A program made the translations under genes and the position numbers. From Cryobacterium sinapicolor (GTDB lineage: Bacteria; Actinomycetota; Actinomycetes; Actinomycetales; Microbacteriaceae), in NCBI RefSeq assembly GCF_004403465.1, contig NZ_SOGQ01000026.1, positions 1 through 64,000 on the forward strand: 64,000 nucleotides of DNA, read 5' to 3'. Positions 44,235 to 53,239 of this stretch are shown here, in pieces. The notes beneath the pieces were generated by a model, which was given only the letters and a program-made list of their open reading frames with translations, was not told where the DNA came from and made no database searches. Position 1 is the first letter of the stretch. Each line of letters opens with the position of its first letter.

Positions 44235-44923
44235 TGACTGCCACAGTGACCGCGGCCCGCCGAGCAGTCCTGCACCGCCGGGTGCGGTTCATTGTCGCCT
44301 TCACGATCATCTACAACGTGATCGAAGCTGTCGTGGCAATCTGGGCCGGCGCGTTGGCGTCCTCCGCCGCACTGATCGGGTTTGGCCTCGATTCGATCGT
44401 GGAAGTGCTCTCTGCTCTAGCCATTGCCTGGCAGTTCACCCGGAAGGACCCGGAGCGCTGGGAGAAGGCGACAGTGCGCGCGATCGGGATTGCGTTCTTT
44501 GCCTTGGCCGCATACGTGGTCACCGACTCCGTACTCTCACTCACCGGAGCCCAGGACGTGGACCACAGCCCGCTTGGTATCGGCATTGCGACCCTCAGCC
44601 TGCTGGTCATGCCCGTGCTGGCTTGGATCGAATTTGGAACCGGCCGCCAACTCGGATCGAAAAGCGTGATGGCCGATGCCAGGCAACTCGTGTTGTGTAT
44701 CTATCTCTCCGGAACCGTCCTCATCGGCTTGCTGCTCAACAGCCTATTCGGCTGGGCCTGGGCCGATTCCGTTGCGGCTCTCGTCGTCGCTGTGCTCGCG
44801 ATCCGGGAAGGCGTTGAGGCGTGGCGCGGTGACGTTGAATCACCATCCGAAGTTCTCAGCGAGATGGTTGAGGATGACGACAACGAGCAACTCGAAGAGA
44901 GAACCAGCGACCGACGCAGCTAG
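44234..44923 (+). CDS. cation diffusion facilitator-like heavy-metal transporter
   Basis: 229 aa. About five or six helices: 21-42, 48-68, 83-105, 116-136 and 155-190. GFGLDSIVEVLSALAIAWQF and DSVAALVVAVLAIREG carry the paired Asp positions of CDF metal sites (helices 2 and 5). The length is short because the cytoplasmic C-terminal domain is missing, as in other CmtR-linked transporters. Translation is coupled to cmtR. Expected function: efflux of Cd, Pb or Zn when CmtR senses metal. Confidence 0.85.
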   Translation: MTATVTAARRAVLHRRVRFIVAFTIIYNVIEAVVAIWAGALASSAALIGFGLDSIVEVLSALAIAWQFTRKDPERWEKATVRAIGIAFFALAAYVVTDSVLSLTGAQDVDHSPLGIGIATLSLLVMPVLAWIEFGTGRQLGSKSVMADARQLVLCIYLSGTVLIGLLLNSLFGWAWADSVAALVVAVLAIREGVEAWRGDVESPSEVLSEMVEDDDNEQLEERTSDRRS

Positions 44924-45873
44924 GCCGACTCGGCCGGCCTCCGGCCGAATAGTGACATCAATCTATGTAGATGAAGATGAACGCCTCCACAAGCTGCGGG
45001 GTCCTTGTCCAGAGGTGTTCGGTCGTTCTCGACCAGAGCTGCTACCCATGGATTCGCCGGGCATCAGGCCACGTGATCCAACGATTGCCAGTTCATCGCC
45101 CGCGCTTGTCTGGCAACAAACACCAAGGATGGGCGCCGGGAGGCCAGCTATAGACGGGCGTACACTCAGCAGCAGGGCTGAACGGAGTCGTTCCAGTTGG
45201 GGCGGCCGGTTTGCGATCTCGGGGGCGGCGGGTACTCGAGCGAGGAGCATGACAGTCGTCTAGGTGGATCACACAGTTGGACGGTGAGGTTGACGAACGG
45301 AAGGTGGACCACGTGATCGGGGACTCGAACGAAAATGTTGAGGAAGACGAACCTGGTCCTGGGGTCGCGGCGCCGCTGGACCGCTGGCTGGTCTTGCCCG
45401 CTCGAGTGCCAGTGGACGAGCAGAGCATGTCCGTGCCGGCTTCGGACTCACCTGACCCCGAGGGTGGAAGAAACCCTGACAACGACTGGTTGCTCCGCGG
45501 CGTGTAAACCAGCGTGCATCCAAACCGGGGCACGTTGAACACGAGCTAGGCCGGAGGCGGTCGCTAGACGCATGACATGAACCCTGGACGCGGTGCGGGG
45601 CCCAATAACCAAGCGCGCCGCGGCGTCGGGTCGAGGACTCGACGATGCCCGCCTGCCAGGTTGTGTCACGAAGGTACCCCGCGCGGGAGCACGCGTATTG
45701 CCGCGGCCCAGGCGTGCTGCCGCGAACGAACCTTGCCCAGGAGCCCACCGACTACGGCTGTAAAACTAATCCACTCGACCACGATTGGCTGGATGATCAG
45801 AGTGGAAGATTGGGCGTGAGTTCCTCGCCTTCACAAGAGCGACGGTGTGTCGCTGCGGGAAATCGCACGGCGT
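44924..45873. other. 950-bp region with no confident gene
   Basis: Most frames are short and broken. One possible small gene lies at 45277-45507 (listed separately). The DNA is less GC-biased at third positions than neighbours, as expected for decayed island sequence. Confidence 0.5.
45277..45507 (+). CDS. possible small acidic protein, 76 aa
   Basis: A TTG start at 45277 has AGGTGG (45262-45267) about 9 nt upstream. The product is acidic and proline-rich (DSNENVEEDEPGPGV, DSPDPEGGRNPDN) with no membrane segment. I know no family. Third-position GC is only moderate, so it may be spurious. Confidence 0.25.
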   Translation: MDGEVDERKVDHVIGDSNENVEEDEPGPGVAAPLDRWLVLPARVPVDEQSMSVPASDSPDPEGGRNPDNDWLLRGV

Positions 45874-47118
45874 TCAGGGGAGTGGTGTTCGGGAAGGCTC
45901 TTCGGGCACTCGTGCCATTCCGGTGCGCACCGAATACTCGACCGTGAAGATGGTGTCTCGGGTCCCGGCTTCGGCGAACTGACCGAGAAACGCGAAATTG
46001 ACCGCGTTGGACGGGACCACAGCGGGTCGGTCGTTTGCTTGCCGGGGCATGAAGAACGCCGTGATGTAGGGCATCATCACGGGCACGCACGTGGCGGCCT
46101 CCGCGGCGAGCTCGGCGATCTCGGCTAGAGGGACGCCCATGTAGTAGAGCCACTCCTGAGTGATCTCCTCACCGGTGCACTCCTGCATGGACTTCTTCAC
46201 GTAGTCGCCAGGCTTGTCGACGAAAAGCGAGTACACCCAGACCACGATCTGGTCCTGGGGTTGCTGCTTGAAGTGCGGCTGGCGGTTGACGGTCCAGCTC
46301 AGCAGCCAGGAGGAGTCCGTGGCGGTGACGCTGCCGCCGGTGACGACCCTCCCGCTGAATGGATCGCGTTTGGCGATCTTCTCGATGTACGCAGGGATGC
46401 GCCTGTCCAGCGTTGTGACCGTTGCCGACTCCCACTTGGTCTGCGGTATGTGCGAGCCGAAGACGTCCGGGTGCCCGAACGACGGGTCCTGTGCGGCAAT
46501 GCGGCGCCACAGGTCCCAGGCCGGGGCTGGGCCCTGGTCAAGCTTTGCCGGTGTGTGCTGGTCCCCGTTGTCGGAGTTTTCCGTCAGTGAGCCGATTGTG
46601 GTGAGTACGAGGTCATCGTCGCCGAGATCGATGCCGCCGCTGACGCCCTCAGCGATCCAGTGGATGGCCGTGGCGGTTTTGCGGTCGGCCGTGATCGCGA
46701 AGTCGACGTCGGTGACCTCCGTGCCGAACCTGAATGTCACGCCCTGGTCGAGCAACCAACGGTACAAGGGCAGCACAAGGGACTCGTACTGGTTGTATTT
46801 CGTGAACTTCAGGGCCGTGAAGTCGGGCAGTCCGCCGATGAGGTGGATGAAGCGGTTCAGGTACAGCTTCATCTCGAGAGCGGAGTGCCGCTCCTCGAAG
46901 GCGAACATGGTTCGCCAATACATCCAGAAGGTGGTGGTGAGGAAGTCCTCGCTGAAGACCTCGTTGATCCGCTTACCCTCCATCGACTCACGGGTGGCCA
47001 AGAAGACCTTGGTGAGTTCCTGTTGGGAACTTTCGGAGAGATCGAAGCGGCCTCCGGTGCCGGCGTCCTGGCCCCGCTTGACCGTGGCCCGCTGAAGGGA
47101 ATAGTTCGGGTCGTCTCG
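45874..47118 (-). pseudogene. oleate hydratase (MCRA family), internal fragment
   Basis: Residues such as SEDFLTTTFWMYWRTMFAFEERHSALEMKLYLNRFIHLIGGLPD, KFTKYNQYESLVLPLYRWL and FLGQFAEAGTRDTIFTVEYSVRTGM are classic for oleate hydratase, the FAD enzyme that adds water to unsaturated fatty acids. The N-terminal FAD fold (GxGxxG, about 150 residues) is absent, and the C-terminus changes after VRTGM (about 45918) to unrelated ARVPEEPSRTPLP. The conserved sequence starts immediately after the stop codon of the radical SAM gene and in the same frame (RDDPNYSLQRATVKRGQD), so it is at least co-transcribed. Its first in-frame ATG is at 47001. Not expected to be active. Confidence 0.85.
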
Positions 47119-48165
47119 CTAGGCGCAGGGGAACCACTCCGCGGCGCGGTCGGCCGCGCGGCGGTGTGCCACGAAACGGCGGGTGATCTCTGCGATCGCA
47201 TCCGCAAGGGGGAAGATGTCTCGAGTCACGAACTGGTCGTCGTGATCGGCCGCGACCGGATGCCAGTACACACCGTCGGCTGTGATCGTGACCTCGGGGA
47301 TCAGCGAGTCGACCGTGAGCTCGATGCCGGAGTCGGCGACACCGCGGTGCGCGAGCGCGCGAATGACCTGATCCTCGCGTGAGATTCCGAGGGTGTCGAG
47401 GAAGACGTGGAATGGATCGAGCTCGTGCATCTGATCGGCGGGAAGAGTGGCCGCGACCTTCACGCGGAACCCCTCCTCATGCGCGATGCGGATGCCGCTG
47501 ACGGCCTTCGCCCACGACCCGGTTCCGCGGTGACTGTCGTGGATGGCCGGAGTGGCTGAATCGACGCTGACCTGGAGGGTGAGCCGGGACCGATCCATTC
47601 GGCGCAGGCGCTCGAGTCGAGCGCCTCGGAACAGCATTCCGTTGGTGAGCAGTGTCGTGGGAAGTGCGTCGGTGCACGACTTCACGAGATCATCGAGGTC
47701 GTTCAGAAGGAACGGCTCGCCCCCCGTGAGGATGAGTTCGCCGACCCCCGCGTCGGCGGCCTCACGCGCGATCTGTTGGAGCCGGTCGGCCCCAATCGCC
47801 CGCCGTTCCGCCTTCGGTGACGAGCGAACGCAACAGTAGTCGCAGGCGAGGTTGCAGTCGAAGTTCGTGTAGACCCACACCCGCGATCCCGGTCGTTGAG
47901 CGGGGTCGAGTTGCGCGAGCGGGTCGGGGGTGCGCCCGTGACGAACGGTCAGGGTCGTTTCCTCGGCCACGACGATCTCGTTGCCGCTCGCGGCACACCA
48001 CGCCGCAACGAGGCCGAGCGCGGCAGCACGGTGCGCTTGTCGAAGTCCGACAGTCACCGTCCCGCCCCTCGGTACACGCCCGATGCCTTCGATGAGGTCG
48101 AGGACGACACCCATCGCGGTGGGTTCGGCCACCGACGGGCTCACGGGCGAGGTCGGGGTCACCAT
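47119..48165 (-). CDS. radical SAM protein, MoeX-like, with TusA-like N-terminal domain
   Basis: 348 aa. The cluster motif CNLACDYC (CxxxCxxC) near residue 105 binds the 4Fe-4S cluster that cleaves S-adenosylmethionine; GGEPFL follows. Residues about 18-80 (VLDLIEGIGRVPRGGTVTV ... AAWCAASGNEIVVAEETTLTV) have the beta-alpha pattern of the sulfur carrier TusA but lack its CPxP cysteine. The gene order (acyl-CoA dehydrogenase, PhnD-like protein, radical SAM) recalls M. tuberculosis fadE16-Rv1680-moeX. It overlaps the preceding gene by 7 nt. The substrate is unknown. Confidence 0.85.
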   Translation of the reverse strand: MVTPTSPVSPSVAEPTAMGVVLDLIEGIGRVPRGGTVTVGLRQAHRAAALGLVAAWCAASGNEIVVAEETTLTVRHGRTPDPLAQLDPAQRPGSRVWVYTNFDCNLACDYCCVRSSPKAERRAIGADRLQQIAREAADAGVGELILTGGEPFLLNDLDDLVKSCTDALPTTLLTNGMLFRGARLERLRRMDRSRLTLQVSVDSATPAIHDSHRGTGSWAKAVSGIRIAHEEGFRVKVAATLPADQMHELDPFHVFLDTLGISREDQVIRALAHRGVADSGIELTVDSLIPEVTITADGVYWHPVAADHDDQFVTRDIFPLADAIAEITRRFVAHRRAADRAAEWFPCA

Positions 48166-48971
48166 CTCGGGGCGATTCTCTGCTCGCTCACGGCGGCAAC
48201 GAGGGACGAGTAGCCCTCAAGCCTCGGAGGAACCCAGGCCTGCAGGCCCTCCATCTCCATGATCGGACGATGCTGCGGATTCTGCCAATCCATTGCGAGC
48301 AGATTCGCGACCCAGAGATCCGCGCGCTCAATAGTGAGCGACGGCATCGCGGTGAAGTTGCAGTGGCTGTACTCAGGTGAAGTCCAGAACGATTCGAACG
48401 CCCCGGGCAGCAACTCACCTCGCCCGATGGCGTTCCACGTGTTGATGCCGATCGCGGCGGCATCCGCCCGATCGTCGAGCACTGCACGCAGGGCATCGAG
48501 CTCGCTTCGACCGGTGTCGCCGTGTTTTCCCACGTCGCTGTCGATCCGGGTGAGACTGACGTCTCCCTCACCGAGGCCGGCCTCGCGCAGGAAGTGAATC
48601 GGAAGGATCGCCGCCTGGGCCGAATCACGCGATCCTAGAACCAGGCGGCGGCCGCGAAGGCTCTCGAGCGAGGTGAACCCGCTCCCCGAGCGAGCCACGA
48701 ACACCGTCTTGAAGACGAGATCCGTGTCGCGCGAGGCGAGAGCGCGGCATGCGCCATCGGTTTGGGCGACGGTGCGCACCCAGGCGAGGTTGGTGTTCCA
48801 GGCGAGATCGAGCGATCCGGAGATGAGAGCATCGACCTGCCTGCCGTAATTGGAGAACAGCACGAAGTCGATCGGTGTCGTGGTCTCGGCAAAGTAGTCC
48901 CGCAACCCTTCCCAGATCGGTACGACGTTGGGCGAGTAGGCGACCGAGCCGATGACGAGTGGAGCGTTCAT
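48159..48971 (-). CDS. cytoplasmic PhnD/SsuA-type periplasmic-binding-fold protein
   Basis: 270 aa. The fold is that of a phosphonate/sulfonate ABC binding protein: VALISGSLDLAWNTNLAWV-type core, LRGRRLVLGSRDSAQAAILP, and DRADAAAIGINTW. It has no signal peptide or lipobox (MNAPLVIGSVAYSPNVVPIW starts directly with the first strand) and no transporter genes lie nearby. It should therefore act in the cytoplasm, as MqnA and Thi5-type enzymes of this fold do. It resembles the position of M. tuberculosis Rv1680. ATGA overlap with the upstream dehydrogenase gene. Confidence 0.8.
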   Translation of the reverse strand: MNAPLVIGSVAYSPNVVPIWEGLRDYFAETTTPIDFVLFSNYGRQVDALISGSLDLAWNTNLAWVRTVAQTDGACRALASRDTDLVFKTVFVARSGSGFTSLESLRGRRLVLGSRDSAQAAILPIHFLREAGLGEGDVSLTRIDSDVGKHGDTGRSELDALRAVLDDRADAAAIGINTWNAIGRGELLPGAFESFWTSPEYSHCNFTAMPSLTIERADLWVANLLAMDWQNPQHRPIMEMEGLQAWVPPRLEGYSSLVAAVSEQRIAPRW

Positions 48972-50143
48972 GCTGCGGCCCCGGCCGTCTCGGGCTGTGG
49001 AGCCCCGGCAGCAGCCGTCGGCGCATCGAAGAGGGATCGGCCGGTGATCGCACGACCATAGAACTCGTAGAGCACGTCGGATGTCGGGGCCATCACGTGT
49101 CCCGCTCGCGCGTCGCGGAAGTAGCGGTCGATCTGCAGGTGCTCAGAGAACGCCGCTCCGCCGCACACGCGCATGGCGACATCCGTGACACGCAGCGCAG
49201 CATCGTTTGACGATGCTTTACTTCCGAGCACGAAAAGGGGAGTGTCGTCTTCGGGAGCGGCGACCTTGCCCGCGGCCACGTCGAGGTAGGCGCTCGCATT
49301 GGCGAGATCGATCGACATCTTCGCGAGCTGTGCCCGGATGGTCGGCAAAGACGACAGGCTCTGATCGAGATGCTCGAGCCGCGCTCCCATCGTGTGCCGT
49401 ACCGCGGCGTCGACCGCGGCTCGGCTGAGACCGATCGACACGGCGGAGTTGCCCAGGTTGAACCACGGCAACACCTGCCCCATCATCAGATCGAACCCTC
49501 CACCCGCCGCGCCTAGACGGAAGCCCTCGGTCGTGTCGACGTCGACGGTCATCGGGCTCGAAGAGTTCCCACGGAATCCCATGCCCTTCCACGGGCGATC
49601 GATCGACAGGCCGGTCGTGCCGGCGGGGATCGCAAAGAGGTCCACACCCTCCGCATCCGGTGTGCCCGTGGAGATGACGTAGACGTCTGCGTGGCCGGCC
49701 GAGGTGACCCAGCTCTTCTTCGCGGAAACCCGGATGCCCTCCGGTATCGATGTCGCTCGCGAAACGGGCGCCCAGAAGTGGGAGCGCGAACCTGCTTCGG
49801 AGAAGGCCAGCGACGCGAGCGAGCGGCCGCTCGCGAGGTCGGCGAGCAGTCCCGGCATCCCGGTGGGCGGCGCCGCAGCGATCGGCATCGCGGCGCTCAC
49901 GTGCATGAGGTAGATCATCGCTGTCGACCCGCAGGCGCCGGCGAGGGCACCGGCCACCAGTACAAGCTCCCGCGGTCCTCGGCCCAGCCCACCGACCTCG
50001 GTTGGAAGAGTCAGTCCAAGCAGTCCCGATGACCGCAGCGCGGCGACCGCTTCCTCGGGAAAGCGGCCCTCAGCATCCACGTCATGCGCATGCCGGCGGG
50101 CGATCTCCACAACGGGATTCAGTAATTTGACAACATCGATCAC
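48968..50143 (-). CDS. acyl-CoA dehydrogenase-family flavoprotein (FadE16-like)
   Basis: 391 aa. The three-part ACAD fold is present: an N-terminal helical domain, a middle beta domain with SWVTSAGHADVYVIST and a C-terminal helical domain ending QIDRYFRDARAGHVMAPTSDVLYEFYGRAITG. The usual catalytic Glu is not obvious, so a monooxygenase- or SfnB/DszC-like flavin function is also possible. The C-terminus is an Ala/Pro-rich tail. GTG start at 50143, overlapping the preceding stop (GTGA). Confidence 0.82.
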   Translation of the reverse strand: MIDVVKLLNPVVEIARRHAHDVDAEGRFPEEAVAALRSSGLLGLTLPTEVGGLGRGPRELVLVAGALAGACGSTAMIYLMHVSAAMPIAAAPPTGMPGLLADLASGRSLASLAFSEAGSRSHFWAPVSRATSIPEGIRVSAKKSWVTSAGHADVYVISTGTPDAEGVDLFAIPAGTTGLSIDRPWKGMGFRGNSSSPMTVDVDTTEGFRLGAAGGGFDLMMGQVLPWFNLGNSAVSIGLSRAAVDAAVRHTMGARLEHLDQSLSSLPTIRAQLAKMSIDLANASAYLDVAAGKVAAPEDDTPLFVLGSKASSNDAALRVTDVAMRVCGGAAFSEHLQIDRYFRDARAGHVMAPTSDVLYEFYGRAITGRSLFDAPTAAAGAPQPETAGAAA

Positions 50144-50541
50144 GGTCTGCCTTTCGTCGGGTCGTGCGGCTGGGCTGGGGGAGCTGGTGACAACGAGAGT
50201 GCGAGCAGTGCCATGCCCAGGCCGCCGGCCACCGCCATCGCTGAGGCGTCACCGCCGAGAGGCCGGACCGACAGGGCGAGGCCCACGAGCTGGAGGAGGG
50301 CGGCTCCCGTCAGCAGCGTCCCTGCAATCAATCGCAGCAGCCGGCTCCGGATGATGCCGCTCACGATCGCGAGAATGCCGGCGGCCACCAGGATGCTCGC
50401 GCCGACCAGTCCGATGTTCACGAATCGAAACTCAGTGGGGAGCGAGGTGCCGAAGACGAAACCGGCAAGAACGATCGCGGCGGCACCGATCACTACCGTC
50501 CCGCGGTCGTAGGCCGTCGATGTTCCGAAGACGCTTGTCAC
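50140..50541 (-). CDS. four-helix membrane protein
   Basis: 133 aa beginning at the GTG that overlaps the DoxX-like stop (50538-50541). Helices at about 14-34, 40-65, 72-92 and 100-125 (e.g. GTVVIGAAAIVLAGFVFG). A longer open frame upstream overlaps the DoxX-like gene completely and was rejected. The unit of this protein plus the DoxX-like one (311 aa) may correspond to the single integral membrane protein that precedes fadE16 in mycobacteria (inference from memory of that locus). Confidence 0.7.
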   Translation of the reverse strand: MTSVFGTSTAYDRGTVVIGAAAIVLAGFVFGTSLPTEFRFVNIGLVGASILVAAGILAIVSGIIRSRLLRLIAGTLLTGAALLQLVGLALSVRPLGGDASAMAVAGGLGMALLALSLSPAPPAQPHDPTKGRP

Positions 50542-51074
50542 GACACCCTCAACATGAGACGTGAGAGTCGTCCGGATGACGCCGACCACGACGTGCGCAG
50601 TAGTCCGTCGACTCCATAGCAGCGCCCGGCCGCAGTCGCGAAGAGGGCGAGATGAGCGAGCCCCATCAGGTAGTACGACCACTGCCACTCATCGGGTGCG
50701 AACAGCACCGAGAGGGTGATCGCCAATGTTTGGCCGATACCGACGACGGCCCAGAATCGTGTCGCGAGGCCGACAAGCAGGAAAGCGCCCAGCCCGCCCT
50801 CGATCAGAAGCGTGAACCATCCGAAGACGACAATGTTCGGCAGCACGACCACGTCGACGAACGTTGAATACGGCGCGAACACCGGATGCGAAACGGCCAG
50901 GCCGGCCCAAAAGTACAGGCCGTCGTTATTCGCCCGGCCAAAGTCCGGGGGTACCTTCCACGCGACATTTTGGATCCACATGAGGGCGACGCCGCAGCGG
51001 AGCGCGGCGATCATGATTCTCGAAGCGCGCGACATCTCCGGGGCGTCGACTAGTGCGCTCGCCGCTGTGGACAT
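50538..51074 (-). CDS. DoxX/TQO-like membrane protein, first gene of the moeX-like operon
   Basis: 178 aa, four helices. MIAALRCGVALMWIQNVAWKVPPDFG, LIEGGLGAFLLVGLATRFWAVVGIGQTLAIT and the Trp-rich EWQWSYYLMGLAHLALF match DoxX/thiosulfate:quinone oxidoreductase small-subunit-like proteins. The ATG at 51074 has AAAGGAA 5 nt upstream and starts the operon. Every following gene overlaps its predecessor. Confidence 0.8.
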   Translation of the reverse strand: MSTAASALVDAPEMSRASRIMIAALRCGVALMWIQNVAWKVPPDFGRANNDGLYFWAGLAVSHPVFAPYSTFVDVVVLPNIVVFGWFTLLIEGGLGAFLLVGLATRFWAVVGIGQTLAITLSVLFAPDEWQWSYYLMGLAHLALFATAAGRCYGVDGLLRTSWSASSGRLSRLMLRVS

Positions 51075-51983
51075 GGGTTCCTTTCGACGAGATCAGTCAA
51101 ACCACATCGAGCGTTGAGCGCAACGACGAAAACATTACGAGACCCTGACAGGTCGGGGGCGGTCGGCTAGCGCAACCGTCTGGTGACCGGTGACGATCAT
51201 GTAGGGCCAATTTTTTTGACATCAGCGATTTCCGCTGCGACAAACATGTACCGACCGCGAACTCAACCTGGGGGTGGCTATTCCAGGGGCGGCGGAAAAT
51301 TGGAGGATTTCCCACCGAGCAATCCGCTGGCGAAGTCCTCGAACCCGTCCGCGGGAACCAGGAAGCTGGCGATCCTGCTCGAAACCGCAACACGAACGTG
51401 ACCACCCCGGTGTTCACCGGGACCACGGAGACCGGGGCGACCGTGACCCTGTACACCGGGGCGTCCGTGGTCGGCGACAGTCGCAACCCTCGTCATCCGT
51501 CTACGACGGCACCACGCCGATCGGAAGCCTGACCACCACGACGACCACATACTCGATCACCTCGAGCCTGCTCCCGGACGGCGCCCGCACCGTGACCGCG
51601 AAGGCGACCGACCTCGCCGGCGACGTGTCCGTCGTCTCCACGGACACGACCGTCACGATCGGCACGCTCGCGCCGCCGCTCCGTCGACCCCCGTGATGAC
51701 CGCGGCGACAGACACCGGCATCTCCGCCACGCCCGGGATCACCAAGATTCGGCCCCGCCCTCCGGCCGCCGAGGCCGGGAGCGCCATCGGACTGGGAGGT
51801 GACAGGGAGCAGCGGCAATCGTCGAACCTTCGGCGGGGACTCGTCGTCGGGAGGCGCACGCTCCTCGAACTGACGATCGCTGCCCGAAGTCACGGACCCG
51901 TCCCGAAACGACCCGGCTGCTCACGGCTGCGGTCGTGCACCGAGGCCAACGGCCCTGCTCCCGACCGTTCTGCTCGCCAAGTT
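51075..51983. other. 909-bp gap with adhesin remnant
   Basis: It contains the promoter region of the leftward operon and, at 51390-51675, pieces of Ig-like repeats (listed separately). No intact gene is seen. Confidence 0.6.
51390..51675 (+). pseudogene. bacterial Ig-like adhesin repeat fragments
   Basis: Two partial repeats lie in different frames. NTNVTTPVFTGTTETGATVTLYTGASVVGD starts at 51390. VYDGTTPIGSLTTTTTTYS with LLPDGARTVTAKATDLAGDVSVVST starts near 51500 after a frame change. This is the repeating Ig-like module of very large surface proteins (VxLYDGxTxIG ... LADGxHTxTAxATDAAGNVS). The rest of the gene is absent. Confidence 0.65.
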
Positions 51984-52973
51984 TCAGCGAGAAACAATGG
52001 CGCTTCTCCGGGATGCAGCGAATTCCGTCAGGAGGCGAAATCCCTGCCTGTCGACGGACCCATGCATTGCCGCGAGCACCACAACTCCGACGCCCGCATC
52101 TCGGTCGAGACCGATCCAGCTGCTGAACCCCCCGGTACTGCCGTTGTGCCAAGTGATTGCGCGGCCCTGGAACTCGAGTGTGATCCACCCTGCACCGATA
52201 CCGACCCTGGAAGAGTATTTTGAGACCGGCTCGAGCGCGGAAAGACCCCGCGCCGATCCGTCGAGGATCGAGCTGAGGAAGCCCCGCATCGTGCCTATCG
52301 TCGCGCGGACGCCTCCTGCCGGCGCGAGCCCCTCACCTACCCAAGCGGGCAGTGGGCGTCCGAATCGGCTGAACCCAGTCAGATCCATCGGCCCAAGGTC
52401 ATCAGCGCGGATGGGCGTCGAGAATCCCTCGCCCAGGACCTCGTGCAGGAGTCGTTCGTAGCTAGTCGCGGCGCCTTGCGCCACGGCGTGCCCCAGCAAC
52501 TGAAAACCGAGGTTCGAGTACCTGGGTCGGGCAGAGCCGACTCGCACGTTGCGAGTCTGTTCGAGGAGATCAGCGAGCGAATCACCGTAAGGGTTTTGCC
52601 CTCGGAACCAGAAGTCGACGGTGCGGCGAAGTGCATGCATCCCGGGCGGTAAACCGGGAAGACCGGAACGGTGAATGGACAGGGAACTCAGGCGCACTGA
52701 GCCGACCTTTCCGTGGCCTTCGAGCGGAAGCAAGTCGCGAAGGATTGTTGTCTGCGAGACGAGACTGCGCTCGGTCGCGTCGCGATACAACATGCCCGTG
52801 AGTGCCTTCGAGATCGAGCCGATCTCGAAGGTGGAATGGTGGTCCGCACCCACAGTTGCGGTCAATCCGCCCTGAGGGGTGATCACTGCCACTGCTGCTG
52901 CTGCTCCGGTTGAACGGAAGACGCGGCCCACAGCATGAACGAGTTCAGCATCCCCAGTCCAGCCAATCTCCAT
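51984..52973 (-). CDS. serine hydrolase, class C beta-lactamase/penicillin-binding-like
   Basis: 329 aa. The active-site motifs are Ser53-Ile-Ser-Lys56 (SxxK), RYSNLG (YxN) and WHNGSTGGF (the KTG equivalent as HNG). There is no signal peptide, so it may act inside the cell as an esterase or D-aminopeptidase-like enzyme rather than as a periplasmic beta-lactamase. GGAAAGGAAG precedes the ATG. Its promoter carries two operators of the type also found before the small HTH gene upstream, which implies control by that protein. Confidence 0.84.
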   Translation of the reverse strand: MEIGWTGDAELVHAVGRVFRSTGAAAAVAVITPQGGLTATVGADHHSTFEIGSISKALTGMLYRDATERSLVSQTTILRDLLPLEGHGKVGSVRLSSLSIHRSGLPGLPPGMHALRRTVDFWFRGQNPYGDSLADLLEQTRNVRVGSARPRYSNLGFQLLGHAVAQGAATSYERLLHEVLGEGFSTPIRADDLGPMDLTGFSRFGRPLPAWVGEGLAPAGGVRATIGTMRGFLSSILDGSARGLSALEPVSKYSSRVGIGAGWITLEFQGRAITWHNGSTGGFSSWIGLDRDAGVGVVVLAAMHGSVDRQGFRLLTEFAASRRSAIVSR

Positions 52974-53005
52974 GAAAGCTTCCTTTCCGCCCGTTCTCGT
53001 TGCTC

Positions 53006-53077
53006 GTCAATCTTTGTTGACGATGCGTTCGATCAAACCATAGGTGATCCATTCGCCGAAAGTCAACGTCGGTTGAC
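53006..53077 (-). promoter_or_regulatory. serine hydrolase promoter with two GTCAA-N6-TTGAC operators
   Basis: On the minus strand TTGACT (53066-53061), an 18-bp spacer and TATGGT (53042-53037) form the promoter. GTCAACGTCGGTTGAC (53062-53077) overlaps the -35 box. GTCAATCTTTGTTGAC (53006-53021) lies just past the expected transcription start. A third copy is at the HTH gene (53458-53473). Confidence 0.8.
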
Positions 53078-53239
53078 GCCAGTGGTTCGGTGCCACCGCG
53101 ATCTCGCTTCGATGTGATGTTGCAGCAGGTTGAGGCGAAAGCGCCCAGAAGTCATCGCTGAGCGGTCGGGTTCTAAACGTTTGTGCAGTTCGATGGGGCT
53201 GTGCGGTCCTCGGCGCTGGAGCGGCTGCCTGACTGCGCG

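Noticed and set aside
44676-45263. 195-codon plus-strand frame overlapping the CDF gene end
   Set aside because: Its first half is a shadow of the CDF gene, and the rest has no ribosome site or recognisable motif.
46214-47382. Plus-strand frames opposite the oleate hydratase remnant
   Set aside because: The conserved protein is clearly on the minus strand; the plus-strand frames are complementary shadows.
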